This document shows, piece by piece, positions 4,913-5,900 of a stretch of DNA of 5,900 nt. The number at the start of each line of letters is the position of its first letter. Within the stretch, counting starts at the first letter, position 1. The notes below the pieces were generated by a model. That model searched no databases and was not told the origin of the DNA. It saw nothing but the letters and a program-made list of their open reading frames with translations. Both the position numbers and the translations under genes were made by a program. The stretch is taken from the NCBI GenBank assembly GCA_018333405.1, contig JAGXSR010000079.1, positions 1-5,900 on the forward strand, written 5' to 3'. Source of the stretch: Dethiobacter sp. Lineage in GTDB: Bacteria > Bacillota > Dethiobacteria > DTU022.

Positions 4913-5900
4913 TCACTGGTATAAGGTAAGGGCGGGAAAGGGGATTTCGATCCCTTCTTCGGCGTAGCGCCGGTGCAGCCGTTTAATCAGCTCATGAGTA
5001 ATCAGAAAGCGGTTGGTAAATTCACTGACCCGCAGCAGCACATTGAAACTGATGCCGAAGTCCGAGAAGGCGGTATAGCGAAGCAACGGTTCAAAATCGC
5101 TTATCCCGCCTTCAATCTCCTGCAGGACCGACCTGGCTGTCTCTATTGTCACCCGCTCCACTTTTTCCAGGTCACTGTGATAGCTTACGCGAAGCGGGAC
5201 CAGCGCAGTCATCTCTTTATCCGGCAGATAGAAATTAGTGATTCTGGAGCCGGCCAGCTTGGCGTTCGGCACCACAATCATATTACCGGGAAGTTCCCTG
5301 ATTATAGTATTCCGCCAGGTGATATCCGCCACATAACCTTCTTCCCCGGCTTCCAGGCGGATAAAATCGCCAACCTGGAACTGCCTGGAAAGCAATATCT
5401 GCAGACCGGAAAAAAAATTGGAAAGCGTGTCCTGTAGGGCTAGCGCCAGAGCCAGGCCGCCGACCCCGAAGGCGGTGAGGATTGGCAGGATGGAGATGCC
5501 CAATGTCTGCAGCACGACTAAAAGTCCTATAATCAGAATCAGGAGCTTGGTCAACGCGGCAAAGATAGCCGTCTCCGGGAAGGCGCCTGCCGCTGTTTTT
5601 GTGTATAAGTTCACAAAGCCGACGGCCACTTTTGCCATAAACCAGGTGGCCGAGAGGATCAGGATGACCAACAGAATCCTGATCAGCAGGTTAAAGTAAA
5701 CCGGAGCAAGGGCTATGCCGAGCAGGGCTCCGTAAAAACCGGCCAAAATAAACCAGAGGGCGGCTGTTCCGGGAAGAGCGGCGATGATTATTTCATAACC
5801 TTTCCATTTAGTTCGCCCGGCGAGAGCCTTCAACCTCTTCAGTAAGGCTTTTTCAAACAATAGTCCAAGGAAAACCCCACCGAGCAGCCAGCCGAGAGAG
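4913..5900 (-). CDS. MscS-family mechanosensitive ion channel, 5' end beyond window
   Basis: At least 328 residues of an MscS-type channel that opens under membrane tension to release solutes during osmotic downshock. A TTG at 5860 could be read as a start, but the frame stays open to the right edge. The upstream codons encode GWLLGGVFLGLLF, a membrane segment, so the gene very probably begins outside the window. Seen, counting from the TTG: hydrophobic segments at about 24-50, 56-85 and 99-118, then the Gly/Ala-rich pore helix at about 127-150 (ILTAFGVGGLALALALQDTL). The MscS beta domain follows, with LLSRQFQVGDFI, VADITWRNTIIR and NMIVVPNAKL, then a C-terminal alpha/beta domain ending FPALTLYQ. 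With the edge segment this makes at least five membrane spans, more than the three of E. coli MscS. It is convergent with the GerMN gene and probably independent of it. Confidence 0.92.
   Translation of the reverse strand, partial: SLGWLLGGVFLGLLFEKALLKRLKALAGRTKWKGYEIIIAALPGTAALWFILAGFYGALLGIALAPVYFNLLIRILLVILILSATWFMAKVAVGFVNLYTKTAAGAFPETAIFAALTKLLILIIGLLVVLQTLGISILPILTAFGVGGLALALALQDTLSNFFSGLQILLSRQFQVGDFIRLEAGEEGYVADITWRNTIIRELPGNMIVVPNAKLAGSRITNFYLPDKEMTALVPLRVSYHSDLEKVERVTIETARSVLQEIEGGISDFEPLLRYTAFSDFGISFNVLLRVSEFTNRFLITHELIKRLHRRYAEEGIEIPFPALTLYQ

Noticed and set aside
4973..5437. 154-codon plus-strand frame over the MscS gene
   Set aside because: Antisense shadow of the conserved MscS beta domain; no start context.

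Overview
The window carries six protein-coding genes and no RNA genes, mobile elements or CRISPR arrays that I can see. Gene content suggests an anaerobic, probably Gram-positive (Firmicutes/Clostridia-type) bacterium. The grounds are a two-subunit dehydratase of the oxygen-sensitive 2-hydroxyacyl-CoA dehydratase/benzoyl-CoA reductase family, a GerMN-domain lipoprotein, strong AGGAGG-type ribosome binding sites and a sigma-A-like promoter. A syntrophic or fermentative lineage would fit, but that is inference from family distribution and not something the sequence proves.

Layout. (1) Positions 1-1877, minus strand: a two-gene operon. The upstream gene (543-1877) and the downstream gene (1-463, running off the left edge) encode the two paralogous subunits of the dehydratase/reductase, and both retain the cysteines expected to bind [4Fe-4S] clusters. 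(2) Positions 1878-2142: a divergent control region between the dehydratase operon and hisG. It holds an 8+8 inverted repeat and a weak candidate promoter. (3) Positions 2143-3015, plus strand: a long-form ATP phosphoribosyltransferase (HisG) with its C-terminal regulatory domain. It stands alone, with no other histidine gene in the window. (4) Positions 3016-3235: a gene-free stretch with a near-consensus promoter and a leader hairpin. (5) Positions 3236-4824, plus strand: a probable two-gene unit of a membrane-anchored parvulin-type prolyl isomerase followed by a GerMN lipoprotein, both acting outside the cytoplasmic membrane. (6) Positions 4913-5900, minus strand: a convergent MscS-family channel gene that runs off the right edge.

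The genes do not form one pathway. The dehydratase operon is catabolic or energy metabolism, hisG is amino-acid biosynthesis, the isomerase/GerMN pair is cell-envelope or sporulation-related, and the channel serves osmotic protection. This looks like an ordinary chromosomal segment. The items most worth a second look are an identical 15-nt sequence just after two unrelated stop codons, the unknown substrate of the dehydratase, the isolated hisG with a changed residue in its N-terminal motif, and short hairpins lying just upstream of several ribosome binding sites.
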